NCBI RefSeq assembly: GCF_938039205.1
Contig: NZ_CALHVM010000018.1
Coordinates: forward strand, 1 to 52,517
Direction: 5' to 3'
DNA from: an uncultured Campylobacter sp.
Lineage (GTDB): Bacteria > Campylobacterota > Campylobacteria > Campylobacterales > Campylobacteraceae
DNA length: 52,517 nucleotides
Shown here piece after piece: positions 1 to 9,143 of the stretch. The notes beneath the pieces were generated by a model. The model worked only from the letters and a program-made list of their open reading frames with translations. It made no database searches and was not told the origin of the DNA. Both the position numbers and the translations under genes were made by a program. The number at the start of each line of letters is the position of its first letter. Within the stretch, counting starts at the first letter, position 1.

Positions 1-2
1 TG

Positions 3-170
3 AACTGCATGGCGATGATCCCCGTGCATGACACCCCTTTTGCAAATATCAAATCGCCCTCGAATGAAGAAATTCGCAGCATGCGAAAGCTCATCGGCGG
101 CTCCATTCATCAAATGACTCACTGCAGCAGATGCCGCGCCGACGCGTGCGGCAAGCTTTGCGAGGGATAA
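3..170 (+). CDS. nifB: NifB, C-terminal end (partial)
   Basis: This is the last 55 codons of an open frame entering from the left edge. It begins NCMAMIPVHDTPFA and ends with the run HCSRCRADACGKLCEG before TAA at 168-170. The NCMAMIPV segment and the H-C-x-x-C-R-A-D motif are typical of the end of NifB, the radical-SAM FeMo-cofactor assembly protein that makes the NifB-co iron-sulfur-carbide cluster. The radical-SAM CxxxCxxC site is outside the window. Identification rests on the C-terminal motif only. It implies a nif cluster to the left. Confidence 0.85.
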   Translation, partial: NCMAMIPVHDTPFANIKSPSNEEIRSMRKLIGGSIHQMTHCSRCRADACGKLCEG

Positions 171-284
171 GGGCTTTGGGCTGCGGCTGGTTTTGTCGGC
201 TTTTTATCGGTCCGTCAAATTTAAATTTATATCGCGATCGCGATTTTTAAGGTTATATTTTCAAATTTCACAAAAGGAGTTAGC

Positions 285-1052
285 ATGAAGCTAAGGTAAA
301 TTTTAAAACTAGGTGCGGCGCTTGCCATTTGTTCAATTTAGCCAGCGCAAAATCGCTCGAGCAGATCAAAAAGGATGGTGTGATCACTATCGCCACCGAA
401 GGAGTGTATTCGCCGTTTTCGTTTCACAATGAAAAAGACGAGCTGATGGGCTACGACGTCGAGATCGCAAGAGCGGTCGCAGGCAAACTAGGCCTAAAGC
501 CTAAATTTATCGAAGCCTCGTGGAACGCGATGCTAGCGGCGTTTGACGCGGGCAAGGCGGACACCGTGTTTAACCAAGTAAGCATTACCGAAGAGCGCAA
601 GAAAAAGTACGACTACTCCGTGCCATACATGACCTCGTACTCGGCGATTATCGTGCACGAGGATGACGACGATATCAAGAGCTTCGCCGATCTAAAGGGC
701 AAACGCTCGACGCACTCAGTAAATAGCATGTGGATCCCAACTGTCTAGAAATACGGCGCAAAGCTCGTCGTAGCCAATAGCCTAAGCGACCAGATAAATC
801 TCATAATCACCAAACGCGCCGACGACACGATAGACGACGCCGTGATGTTCTACGACTAACAAAAAGCAACACCCAAAAGCGCCTATAAAGCTTGTAGAAG
901 CAGGTGAGGATCCGATGTACACTGCTGCGATCGTACATCAAGGCAACGCCGAGCTACTGGAAGCGATAAACAAAGCCCTAAACGAGCTACGAGCCGAGGG
1001 CAAGCTAAAAGAAATATCAATGAAATATTTTGATAAGGATATTTCAGAATAA
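285..1052 (+). pseudogene. decayed amino-acid ABC transporter substrate-binding protein
   Basis: A good ribosome site (AAAGGAG, 274-280) precedes ATG 285, but the frame stops at TAA 297 in the signal peptide. The mature protein continues in another frame from about 329 (SLEQIKKDGVITIATEGVYS, a typical family 3 periplasmic binding protein start). It is cut by TAG 746 and TAA 857, then shifts frame near 880 to finish as LVEAGEDPMYTAAIVHQGN to TAA 1050-1052. Joined across the lesions it is a full-length SBP_bac_3 protein of about 255 residues, for polar amino acids such as cystine or glutamine (substrate not determinable). Two frameshifts and several nonsense codons make it non-functional. No permease or ATPase gene is adjacent. 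Confidence 0.88.
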
Positions 1053-1358
1053 ATTTAAAGGCGGCTGGCGGGTAAATTTCAAATTTGCAAATTTAAAACT
1101 TATGTGGCCAAATTTATTTTTCAAACCATCTTTTGACCCAAATGCATTTTCTAAATACTATTTTATAACTTTTCTACATAACATAAAATTATAAAACAGG
1201 TATTTTGTGCCAAGAAGCCATTAAACTAATTTTAGTAAGATTATTTTGGTTTTACGAATATTTTCTGTAAGACTCGTGCAAATTTGAATAATTCGGAAAT
1301 AAATAAGCAACTTACAAAAAGTTCAAGCAACTTTTTGTAAGAGTACTATTTTTTAGCG
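1053..1358. other. AT-rich intergenic region between convergent genes
   Basis: About 300 bases between the decayed binding protein gene and the end of accA. It is AT-rich with no coding frame of note. The only structure I see is the hairpin at 1311-1341, listed separately. Confidence 0.6.
1311..1341 (-). terminator. hairpin downstream of accA
   Basis: Perfect 13-base inverted repeat CTTACAAAAAGTT (1311-1323) and AACTTTTTGTAAG (1329-1341) with loop CAAGC, starting 17 bases past the accA stop. It probably ends the minus-strand fab operon. The following T-tract is interrupted, so this is a likely but not ideal intrinsic terminator. The plus-strand side runs into a T-rich stretch, so it may work in both directions. 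Confidence 0.6.
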
Positions 1359-2300
1359 CTATTTGCCCTCTTCAAATGCGCCTGCAGATAAGATTTTAGC
1401 TATTCTGGCGTTTAAAAGCTCATCTACTTTTAGCTTTTCAAGTTTATCTAGCTCGGTTATAAAATAACTCGCAAGCGCTTTTACGGCAGTCTCTTTATCT
1501 CTGTGAGCGCCATTTATCGGCTCTTCTATGACGTCGTCTATCAAATTTAAGCTTTTTAGATCGTCAGCAGTTATTTTTAGTGCTTTAGTAGCTTGCTCTT
1601 GTTTTGATGGGTCGTTCCAAAGTATAGCTGCGCAACCCTCCGGCGAGATAACCGAGAAAACTGAATTTCGCATCATAGCTAGCTTATCGGCTACGCCTAT
1701 AGCTAGAGCTCCGCCGCTTCCCCCCTCGCCTATAACGACGGCTATCATCGGAGTTTTTAAATTTGCAAATTCAAATAAATTTCTAGCGATCGCCTCGCTT
1801 TGACCGCGCTCCTCAGCCGCAACGCCTGGATACGCGCCTGGAGTATCAATCAAAAACAGTACAGGAAGTCCAAATTTCTCAGCCATCTTAGCTATTCGTA
1901 AGGCTTTACGGTAACCCTCGGGATGAGGCATACCAAAATTTCTTTTTAGTTTATTTTTGGTTCCTCGACCCTTTTGCTCGCCTATCACGACGACTTTTTT
2001 AGAGCCTATATAGCCGATAAAGCAAACTATCGCCCCGTCGTCGCGATACGCTCTATCGCCGTGAAGCTCATAGTAATCCCTCATCATACCCTTAATGTAG
2101 TCGATAGCATAAGGGCGATCCGGATGACGAGCTAAAGCAAGACGCTGAAACTCGTTAAGGTTTTTGTAAATTTTAGCGGTCTCTTTTTCTAAATTTTTAT
2201 TTAGAATTTCTACTGCGTGTTCATCGCCGCGAATCCTCGCGTTTGCGATATCATCATCTATTTGTTTGATACCCTGCTCAAAGTCTAGATAACTTGCCAT
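1359..2300 (-). CDS. accA: acetyl-CoA carboxylase carboxyltransferase subunit alpha
   Basis: A 313-residue protein, the usual AccA length. With AccD it transfers the carboxyl group from carboxybiotin to acetyl-CoA, making malonyl-CoA, the committed step of fatty-acid synthesis in the cytoplasm. The N-terminal AccA segment (YLDFEQGIKQIDDDIANARI) is followed by the crotonase-like core with PGAYPGVAAEERGQ and GEGGSGGALAIGVAD, which lines the CoA site. The ATG shares one base with the fabF stop (TAATG), so the two are translationally coupled as the last genes of the gpmI-fabG-acpP-fabF-accA run. Confidence 0.97.
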   Translation of the reverse strand: MASYLDFEQGIKQIDDDIANARIRGDEHAVEILNKNLEKETAKIYKNLNEFQRLALARHPDRPYAIDYIKGMMRDYYELHGDRAYRDDGAIVCFIGYIGSKKVVVIGEQKGRGTKNKLKRNFGMPHPEGYRKALRIAKMAEKFGLPVLFLIDTPGAYPGVAAEERGQSEAIARNLFEFANLKTPMIAVVIGEGGSGGALAIGVADKLAMMRNSVFSVISPEGCAAILWNDPSKQEQATKALKITADDLKSLNLIDDVIEEPINGAHRDKETAVKALASYFITELDKLEKLKVDELLNARIAKILSAGAFEEGK

Positions 2301-3508
2301 TATATCTTCTTAAATATAATAGAGCCGTTCGTGCCGCCAAATCCAAAAGAGTTGCTCATAACGGCGTTTAGCTCAGCTTTTCTAGCCACGTTTGGCACGT
2401 AGTCCAGGTCGCATTCCTCGTCTTTTGTTGTATAGTTTATCGTAGGCGGTATAAGACCTTCTTGCATAGCCATTATAGATACGACAGCCTCTATCGCGCC
2501 AGCCGCGCCAAGGCAGTGTCCAGTTTGCCCCTTGGTAGAGCTAACCGGCGGTACATTGCCGCCAAAAAGAGCCTTTAATGCTGCAGTTTCGTTTTTATCA
2601 TTGGTCGGTGTCGAGGTGCCGTGTGCATTAATGTAGTCGATCTGTAAATTTCCAGCCATTTTTAAGGCCTTTTTCATCGCAGAAAGCGGCCCTTCGAGTG
2701 AAGGCGAAGTTATATGATACGCGTCACCACTCTCGCCAAAACCGACCACCTCGGCATAAATTTTAGCCCCTCTAGCCTTAGCGCTTTCATACTCTTCGAG
2801 CACGAGTGCACCGCTACCTTCGCCCATAACAAAGCCATCTCTGTCTTTATCAAAAGGTCTTGATGCCGTTTGTGGATCGTCGTTTCTAGTAGAAAGCGCT
2901 TTCATAGCCGCAAATCCCCCGATACCTACGCCGCAAACCGTAGACTCGGAGCCTACGACTAGCATTTTTTGCGCTTCGCCGATCATGATAGTTTTAGCCG
3001 CTTCGATGATGGCGTGAGTAGACGCCGCACATGCAGTTACGCTAGAGATATTGGGCCCTTTTAGGCCGTGCTCTATCGAAACTATGCCGCCCAGCATATT
3101 TACTAGTGCAGAAGGTATAAAAAACGGAGAAATACGTCTTGAGCCTTTTTCAAGCAAGATATTGGAGTTTTTTTCGATATTAGGCAAACCGCCTATGCCA
3201 GCAGCAGAGCTAACGCCGAAATTTTCAGCGTCAAATTTGTCGAAATTTGCGTCAGCCATAGCCTCTTTAGCAGCTTTTAATCCAAGCTGGATAAATCTAT
3301 CGACCTTTTTAACCTCCTTAGCATCCATAACGCTAAGCGGGTCAAAGTCCGTTATCTCGGCAGCAATCTGAACTGGAAAATCGCTCACGTCAAAAGAGGT
3401 TATCTTTTTTACGCCGGTTTTACCTTCGCAGATAGCCTTAAATGAACTATCCTTGTCGAGCCCTAAAGCGTTGATCATCCCAATCCCGGTTACTACGACT
3501 CTTTTCAA
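2300..3508 (-). CDS. fabF: beta-ketoacyl-ACP synthase II
   Basis: A 402-residue condensing enzyme that elongates acyl-ACP with malonyl-ACP in type II fatty-acid synthesis. The Cys-His-His triad is visible: Cys160 in VTACAAST, His296 in NAHGTST and His331 in KGQTGHCLGAAGA, with the glycine-rich NSFGFGGTNGS near the C-terminus. Length and motifs fit FabF rather than FabB or FabH. It starts 19 bases after acpP, its carrier protein, and overlaps accA by one base. Confidence 0.97.
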   Translation of the reverse strand: MKRVVVTGIGMINALGLDKDSSFKAICEGKTGVKKITSFDVSDFPVQIAAEITDFDPLSVMDAKEVKKVDRFIQLGLKAAKEAMADANFDKFDAENFGVSSAAGIGGLPNIEKNSNILLEKGSRRISPFFIPSALVNMLGGIVSIEHGLKGPNISSVTACAASTHAIIEAAKTIMIGEAQKMLVVGSESTVCGVGIGGFAAMKALSTRNDDPQTASRPFDKDRDGFVMGEGSGALVLEEYESAKARGAKIYAEVVGFGESGDAYHITSPSLEGPLSAMKKALKMAGNLQIDYINAHGTSTPTNDKNETAALKALFGGNVPPVSSTKGQTGHCLGAAGAIEAVVSIMAMQEGLIPPTINYTTKDEECDLDYVPNVARKAELNAVMSNSFGFGGTNGSIIFKKI

Positions 3509-3527
3509 GATCTCTCCTTACAAAAAC

Positions 3528-3761
3528 TTATTTATTTAGGTTCTCGATGTAGGTTACGACGTCGTTTATAGTGATTAGTTTCTCGGCGTCGCTATCAGGT
3601 ATCTCTACTTCAAATTTCTCCTCAAGAGCCATAACTAGCTCGACTACGTCAAGCGAGTCTGCACCTAGATCCTCGATAATCTTAGACTCAAGCTTTACCG
3701 CATCTGGAGCCACGCTTAGTTGCTCAACCACTACGTCTCTTACGTCATCAAATACTGCCAT
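3528..3761 (-). CDS. acpP: acyl carrier protein
   Basis: A 77-residue acidic four-helix protein. Ser36 in the motif GADSLDVVELV is the 4'-phosphopantetheine attachment site made functional by AcpS. It carries growing acyl chains between the Fab enzymes. It sits between fabG (81-base gap) and fabF (19-base gap) in the same minus-strand run, and the start is preceded by a GGAGAA-type ribosome site. Confidence 0.98.
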   Translation of the reverse strand: MAVFDDVRDVVVEQLSVAPDAVKLESKIIEDLGADSLDVVELVMALEEKFEVEIPDSDAEKLITINDVVTYIENLNK

Positions 3762-3842
3762 TTTCTTCTCCTAAAAATTAAAAATTTCGTGATTTTAGTA
3801 TATTTTAGCTTAAAATTTCGCAAAAACGCAAAATTTACGCGG

Positions 3843-4586
3843 TTACATATATAGTCCGCCGTTGATTTTTAGCGTCTCGCCCGTAACGTAGCTAGCGTGA
3901 TTGCTTAGCAAAAACGCCACAGCTTCGGCCACTTCGCTAGCGCTTCCAAATCGCTTTAACGGGATGTTGTCGCTGTAGGTTTTTTTGATCTCGTCGCTCA
4001 GCTCGCTCGTCATATCCGTCTCGATGAAGCCCGGAGTTACGCAGTTAAAGCGGATATTTCTCGCCGCGCCCTCTTTGGCGAAGCTTTTGTTCATCGCAAT
4101 CATTCCACCCTTGCTAGCAGCGTAGTTAGCTTGCCCCGCATTACCCATCTCGCCCACGATCGAGGCTACGTTTACGACCGCGCCGAAGCGTTTTTTGCTC
4201 ATTACTCTTAGTGCCTCGCGGCATCCGATAAAGGCCGAGGTCAAATTTGCACCTATCACGCTAGTAAAATCCTCCGTTTTCATGCGAAGCGCGAGCTTGT
4301 CGTTCGTGATGCCGGCGTTATTTACGAGGTAGCCCAGCTCGCCGTCGGCGTCCACGATCAAATTTATCGCCTTTACAAACTCATCCTCGTCCGTCACGTC
4401 AAATTTAACCACCGCAGCCTGTCCGCCGCTTGCTACGATCTCAGCTTGCAGGGCATCGGCGATTTCGGGCTTTGAGCGGTAGTTTATCCACACTTTTAGC
4501 CCCATTTGTGCTAGGGTTTTGGCTATCTGCGCGCCGATACCGCGACTTGCGCCGGTGATTAGCACGTTTTTTCCGCTAAATTTCAT
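3843..4586 (-). CDS. fabG: 3-oxoacyl-ACP reductase
   Basis: A 247-residue short-chain dehydrogenase that reduces 3-oxoacyl-ACP with NADPH. The Rossmann motif TGASRGIG is at residues 11-18 and NNAG at 89-92. The catalytic Ser142, Tyr155 and Lys159 are in ASIVGEM and YAASK. Length, motifs and position directly upstream of acpP-fabF identify it as FabG rather than a general SDR. It starts 80 bases after the gpmI stop. Confidence 0.97.
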   Translation of the reverse strand: MKFSGKNVLITGASRGIGAQIAKTLAQMGLKVWINYRSKPEIADALQAEIVASGGQAAVVKFDVTDEDEFVKAINLIVDADGELGYLVNNAGITNDKLALRMKTEDFTSVIGANLTSAFIGCREALRVMSKKRFGAVVNVASIVGEMGNAGQANYAASKGGMIAMNKSFAKEGAARNIRFNCVTPGFIETDMTSELSDEIKKTYSDNIPLKRFGSASEVAEAVAFLLSNHASYVTGETLKINGGLYM

Positions 4587-4666
4587 TTTTTCTCCTTGAT
4601 TTCAAATTTTACTCGCATTTTATCAGACGAAAGCTAAAAAGCCTTTTACCTAAAATTTATATAGTA

Positions 4667-6145
4667 TTAAAACAGTGCCTCGTCCATCTCGGCCGGTTTT
4701 TCGACACCCATTAGCGCCAAAACGCTCGCGGCGATATTGTTTAGACCGCCTGGTTTTACCGCTCGTATGCCCTCACCCATCACGAAGCAAAACACGTCAA
4801 AAGTCGTGTGGTTGGTTAGCAAATTGCCCTGCGCGTCCTTCATCTGCTCGCAGTTGCCGTGGTCGCTCGTGATGATTAGCGCGTAGTTTTTCTCTTTTGC
4901 TTTTGCTACGATGCGCCCCAGCACCGCATCCACGGCCTCGACCGCCTTCACTGCCGCGTCAAATTCGCCCGTATGCCCGACCATATCGCCGTTTGCAAAA
5001 TTTACCACGATCAGATCCTGTCCGTCCTCCATCCCTTTTAGCACTGCTTCGCACACGGCTTGCGCGCTCATTTCGGGCTTTTCGTCGTAGGTTTTTACTT
5101 TAGGACTTGGCACCAGCACCCTCGTTTCGTTTTGGGCTAGCTCCTCGACGCCGCCGTTAAAGAAAAAGGTCACGTGCGCGTATTTCTCGGTCTCGGCAGT
5201 GTGCAGCTGCGTTAGGCCTGCGTTTGCGACGACCTCGGCGAGAGTATTTTTTAGCTTTTCGTTTTCAAATAATACGGGAAAGGCGAAATTTGCGTCGTAT
5301 TCGGTCATGGTGAGTAGATTTTTTACGACAAAAGGGCGCGCAAATTCGCTAAAATTTTCATCGCCCAAAGCCGCCGCGATCTCGCGCACGCGGTCGTTTC
5401 TAAAGTTTATAAATATCACGCCGTCGTCTTCGCCGATACCGCCGAAATCCCCAAAGCTAGCCGGCACGATAAACTCGTCCGTCACGCCCGCCTCGTAGCT
5501 TTGCATGATGTACTCTAGCGGTGAGATAGTTTGCCCGTTTTCTCCGCGCGTCATCGCATCGTAGGCCGTTTTCACGCGCTCCCAGCGCTTGTCGCGGTCC
5601 ATCGCGTAAAACCTACCGCTAACGCTAGCTAGCTTAAAGCCTTTATTTTGCGCCCTTTCTTGCAGCGATTTTATGAAAGCCAGTCCGCTTTTTGGGCCTA
5701 CGTCGCGACCGTCGGTTATAGCGTGAGCGCATACCTCGCAGCCGTTTGCGACCGCAAGGGAACACATCGCGTCAAAGTGGCTCATGTGCGAATGCACGCC
5801 GCCGTCGCTGTAAAGCCCGACGACATGGACGCGCTTGCAAGTTTTAAACAAATTTAAAAGCTTTTCGCTTTTAGCCAGCGAGCCGTTTTCAAAACCGAGC
5901 GAAATTTTTACCAAATTTTGATACAAAACCCGCCCGCTGCCGATACACATGTGCCCAACCTCGCTGTTTCCCATCTGTCCGTCAGGTAGGCCCACTGCCA
6001 GGCCCGAGGTTTTTATGAGCGCGTTTGGCACGTTTTTAAACAACCAGTCGTATGTGGGCTTTTTTGCCGCCGCAAATGCGTTAAATTCGCTACTTTCATT
6101 ATATCCGATGCCGTCTGTGATCACCAAAATAGTTTTTTGCGCCAT
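4667..6145 (-). CDS. gpmI: 2,3-bisphosphoglycerate-independent phosphoglycerate mutase
   Basis: A 492-residue alkaline-phosphatase-superfamily enzyme that interconverts 3- and 2-phosphoglycerate in glycolysis and gluconeogenesis. The metal-binding Asp11 is in VITDGIGY and the phosphorylated serine is Ser61 in MGNSEVGH. The second metal site shows as TSDHGNCE in the C-terminal part, and HAITDGRD is also present. It is the first gene of the minus-strand run and is divergent from mraY across about 80 bases (6146-6224), which must hold both promoters. Confidence 0.97.
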   Translation of the reverse strand: MAQKTILVITDGIGYNESSEFNAFAAAKKPTYDWLFKNVPNALIKTSGLAVGLPDGQMGNSEVGHMCIGSGRVLYQNLVKISLGFENGSLAKSEKLLNLFKTCKRVHVVGLYSDGGVHSHMSHFDAMCSLAVANGCEVCAHAITDGRDVGPKSGLAFIKSLQERAQNKGFKLASVSGRFYAMDRDKRWERVKTAYDAMTRGENGQTISPLEYIMQSYEAGVTDEFIVPASFGDFGGIGEDDGVIFINFRNDRVREIAAALGDENFSEFARPFVVKNLLTMTEYDANFAFPVLFENEKLKNTLAEVVANAGLTQLHTAETEKYAHVTFFFNGGVEELAQNETRVLVPSPKVKTYDEKPEMSAQAVCEAVLKGMEDGQDLIVVNFANGDMVGHTGEFDAAVKAVEAVDAVLGRIVAKAKEKNYALIITSDHGNCEQMKDAQGNLLTNHTTFDVFCFVMGEGIRAVKPGGLNNIAASVLALMGVEKPAEMDEALF

Positions 6146-6224
6146 TTTTAAATTTTCGCCTTAAATTTAGATATTTTTTAACGGCATTATACTAAAATTA
6201 GTTTTTTTTTAAATAAAGGCTTTT

Positions 6225-7289
6225 ATGTTTTACTATATTTATGAATTCTCAAATTTTAATATCTTTCAGTACATCACCGTTCGCGCGGGTTTTTCGTTTT
6301 TTATCGCATTTTGCTTGACCGTTTGGGCGCTGCCTAAATTTATCGCGTGGGCAAAGGCCAAAAACGCCGCCCAGCCCATCTACGAGCTAGCTCCGCAAAC
6401 GCACCAAAAAAAGGCAAAAACGCCGACGATGGGCGGGCTTGTCTTTATCGGAGCAGCGCTTGGGGCGAGCGTGATTTGCGCGCGCCTTGACAACGTCTTC
6501 GTCCTTGCCTCGCTGATCTGCCTAGCAGGCTTTACGGCGCTTGGGTTTAAAGACGACTATCGCAAAATCTCAGGCGGCAAAAACCACGACGGACTAAGCC
6601 CTAGAGCCAAGCTCGCGGCGCAAATTTTGATCGCCTTCGCAGTTTCTTCGATGCTGTACTTACACGGCGAGCTGGGGAGCAAATTTTACCTACCGTTTTA
6701 CAAATTTCCGGTGCTTGATCTAGGCGTTTTTGCGGTGGCCTTTTGGACGCTCGTCATCGTCGCAGCCTCAAATGCGGTAAATTTAACCGACGGCCTAGAC
6801 GGTCTAGCTACGGTGCCTGCGGTGTTTTCGCTGCTGACTTTGGGCGTATTTGCCTACATCTGTGGACACGCGGTCTTTAGTTCGTATTTACTTTTACCAA
6901 AGATCGCGGGCGTGGGCGAGACGGTCGTAGTGGCCGCCGCCCTGATCGGCTCTCTGATGGGATTTTTATGGTTTAACTGTCATCCGGCCGAGGTTTTCAT
7001 GGGCGATAGCGGAAGCCTGAGCGTAGGCGCATATATCGGTCTCATGGGCGTGATGACGAAAAACGAGATCCTGCTCATCATCATCGGTTTCGTCTTTGTT
7101 ATGGAGACCCTGAGCGTGATTTTGCAGGTCGGAAGCTTTAAAATTTTTAAAAAGAGAATTTTTCTCATGGCGCCGATACACCATCATTTTGAGATAAAAG
7201 GCTGGGTGGAAAACAAGATCATCGTGAGATTTTGGCTCATCGCTGTTTTGGCAAATTTGATCGCTATGACCGCGCTAAAAATCAGGTAA
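6225..7289 (+). CDS. mraY: phospho-MurNAc-pentapeptide translocase
   Basis: A 354-residue integral membrane enzyme with about ten hydrophobic segments. It moves phospho-MurNAc-pentapeptide from UDP to undecaprenyl phosphate, making lipid I. Family motifs are all visible: KAKTPTMGGLVF, NLTDGLDGL with the catalytic aspartates, HPAEVFMGDSGSL, and the histidine motif APIHHHFEIKGW near the C-terminus. ATG 6225 follows an AAAGG ribosome site. murD follows after 77 bases. Confidence 0.97.
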   Translation: MFYYIYEFSNFNIFQYITVRAGFSFFIAFCLTVWALPKFIAWAKAKNAAQPIYELAPQTHQKKAKTPTMGGLVFIGAALGASVICARLDNVFVLASLICLAGFTALGFKDDYRKISGGKNHDGLSPRAKLAAQILIAFAVSSMLYLHGELGSKFYLPFYKFPVLDLGVFAVAFWTLVIVAASNAVNLTDGLDGLATVPAVFSLLTLGVFAYICGHAVFSSYLLLPKIAGVGETVVVAAALIGSLMGFLWFNCHPAEVFMGDSGSLSVGAYIGLMGVMTKNEILLIIIGFVFVMETLSVILQVGSFKIFKKRIFLMAPIHHHFEIKGWVENKIIVRFWLIAVLANLIAMTALKIR

Positions 7290-7366
7290 ATTTAGCGCGA
7301 GCAAAACGGCTAAAGCCGATCTTAGCACGGACGAGAAACGCAAATTTTAGGGGCAAAGGGGAGAAA

Positions 7367-8629
7367 ATGAGAAAATCGCTATTTGGCTACGGCGGCACGA
7401 CGCGTGCGATCGCGAAAAACTTCGGCAAAGAGGGCGACTGGGACATCTACGACGATAAATTTAGCGAGATCTCAAGCGACGAATGGGGTAACACGCTACT
7501 ACCGCCAAACCTTTTCGTGCCAGAAAAAAGCGGCCTCGAGATCCCAAGCCCCGGTTTCCCGCCGAGCCACGAGCTAGTTAAAAACGCGCAAAATCTCATC
7601 AGCGAATACGACTACTTTTACAAAATTTACGGCGACAAAATGCCCTTTAGCGTCTGGATCAGCGGTACGAACGGCAAAACCACGACGACAAAGATGACGC
7701 AGCACCTGCTGGCGCGCTACGGCTCCGTCATGGGCGGCAACGTCGGCGTTCCGCTCGCGGACCTTGACGTAAACGCTAAAATTTGGGTGTTAGAGACCAG
7801 CTCTTTTACTATGCACTACACAAATACCGCGACGCCCGGCATTTACGCGCTTTTACCGATCACGCCCGATCACCTCAGCTGGCACGGCGACTTTGCCGAG
7901 TATGAGCGCGCCAAGCTAAAACCGCTAGCAATGATGGGCGAAAACGCAGTCGCGATCCTGCCTAAAATTTACGCCGATACGCCTACTAAAGCAAAGGTGA
8001 TAAGCTACGAAAACGAGGCTGATTTGGCCCGGTTTTGCGGAGTAAATTTAAACGATATCGCCTTTAAAACGCCGTTTTTAACGGACGCTCTTTTGGCGCT
8101 TGCTATCCAAAAAATTTTGCTCGATAGATGCGACGTACAGCTATTAAACGGCTTTGTCATCGAAGGCAATAAGCTCGAGGAGTTTCACGATGCACGCGGA
8201 AGAATGTGGGTAAACGACACGAAAGCGACCAATATCGACGCAAGCATCCAAGCCGTCAAGCGATATGAGGGTAAATTTTTGCATTTGATTTTAGGCGGCG
8301 ACGATAAAGGCGTAGATATGCGGCCGCTTTTTGAAGCCTTGCGCTGTGCCAAGGCGCAAATTTACGCTATCGGCTCAAATACAGATAAGCTAATGAAGCT
8401 TGCCGGCGAGTTTAAAATCCCGGCCGTAAAATGCGAGTTTTTAAACGTCGCAGTCGGCGAGATAGATAAAAATTTCAAATTTGACGGAGTTGCGAAGGTC
8501 GGCGCAAACAGTGAAAATTTGGACGAAATAGCGCTTTTAAGCCCTGCAGCGGCAAGCCTAGATCAGTTTAGCAGCTACGTAGAGCGTGGGGATGAGTTTA
8601 AAAAAGCGATTTTAAATTTGCAAATTTGA
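7367..8629 (+). CDS. murD: UDP-N-acetylmuramoylalanine--D-glutamate ligase
   Basis: A 420-residue cytoplasmic Mur ligase that adds D-Glu to UDP-MurNAc-L-Ala using ATP. The N-terminal sequence KSLFGYGGTTRAIA is a short UDP-binding Rossmann part. The ATP loop SGTNGKTTTTK and the carbamoyl-lysine region follow, and the C-terminal domain ends SPAAASLDQFSSYVERGDEF. I take ATG 7367 because AAGGGGAG lies just upstream. The same frame is open back to 7232, but that would overlap mraY and add non-family sequence. Confidence 0.95.
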   Translation: MRKSLFGYGGTTRAIAKNFGKEGDWDIYDDKFSEISSDEWGNTLLPPNLFVPEKSGLEIPSPGFPPSHELVKNAQNLISEYDYFYKIYGDKMPFSVWISGTNGKTTTTKMTQHLLARYGSVMGGNVGVPLADLDVNAKIWVLETSSFTMHYTNTATPGIYALLPITPDHLSWHGDFAEYERAKLKPLAMMGENAVAILPKIYADTPTKAKVISYENEADLARFCGVNLNDIAFKTPFLTDALLALAIQKILLDRCDVQLLNGFVIEGNKLEEFHDARGRMWVNDTKATNIDASIQAVKRYEGKFLHLILGGDDKGVDMRPLFEALRCAKAQIYAIGSNTDKLMKLAGEFKIPAVKCEFLNVAVGEIDKNFKFDGVAKVGANSENLDEIALLSPAAASLDQFSSYVERGDEFKKAILNLQI

Positions 8630-8773
8630 CGCGATATATGCGCCGTAAAGCCGCTAAATTTGAGCGACTGCCTTTAAAAATAAATTTCATATTTTAAAAA
8701 TGCGCCGAATTTTGCACCTTTAACCAAAATTTAAGTATCAAGTGGCTAAAATCACATTTCTTTTTAATAGCGT

Positions 8774-8849
8774 GGTTGGATAGCTCAGTCGGTAGAGCAG
8801 CAGACTGAAAATCTGCGTGTCGGCAGTTCGATTCTGCCTCTAACCACCA
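8774..8849 (+). tRNA. tRNA-Phe (GAA)
   Basis: A 76-base cloverleaf. The acceptor strands GGTTGGA (8774-8780) and TCTAACC (8839-8845) pair with one G-T, the D arm is TAGCTCAGTCGGTAGAGCA, the anticodon loop CTGAAAA carries GAA, and the T arm is GGCAG-TTCGATT-CTGCC. The discriminator is A and CCA is encoded at 8847-8849. It stands alone between murD and the MFS gene. Confidence 0.97.
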
Positions 8850-9143
8850 TCCTCTATTTTTACAATCTAAAGCATTTCAATAAAATCCAAAAGCAACCAG
8901 CTCATCATTGTTTTACTTTTAACTACTTCACAGTAAAATCTCGAATTTCTTAAATTGCTACTCACTAAAGCGTTAAATTTAGCGAAATTTACTCGCGCGG
9001 ACTTAAATTTGATCTCCAAATTTGACCCCGAGTTTTTTAGATAGATCAAATTTAATTTGGCGCCAATTTCCACCCAAACCAATCTCAAAATTTAAGCTTA
9101 TTTTTTATACAATCGCCCCTAAATCCAAAAAGCGGAATTTAAG

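Noticed and set aside
4675..5103. Plus-strand frames within gpmI and other genes
   Set aside because: They are antisense shadows rich in Arg/Pro or Ser that follow from the codon use of the real genes.
7232..7366. Longer murD frame starting at 7232
   Set aside because: It would overlap mraY and add sequence unlike MurD. The ATG at 7367 has a strong ribosome site and begins with the expected Rossmann start.
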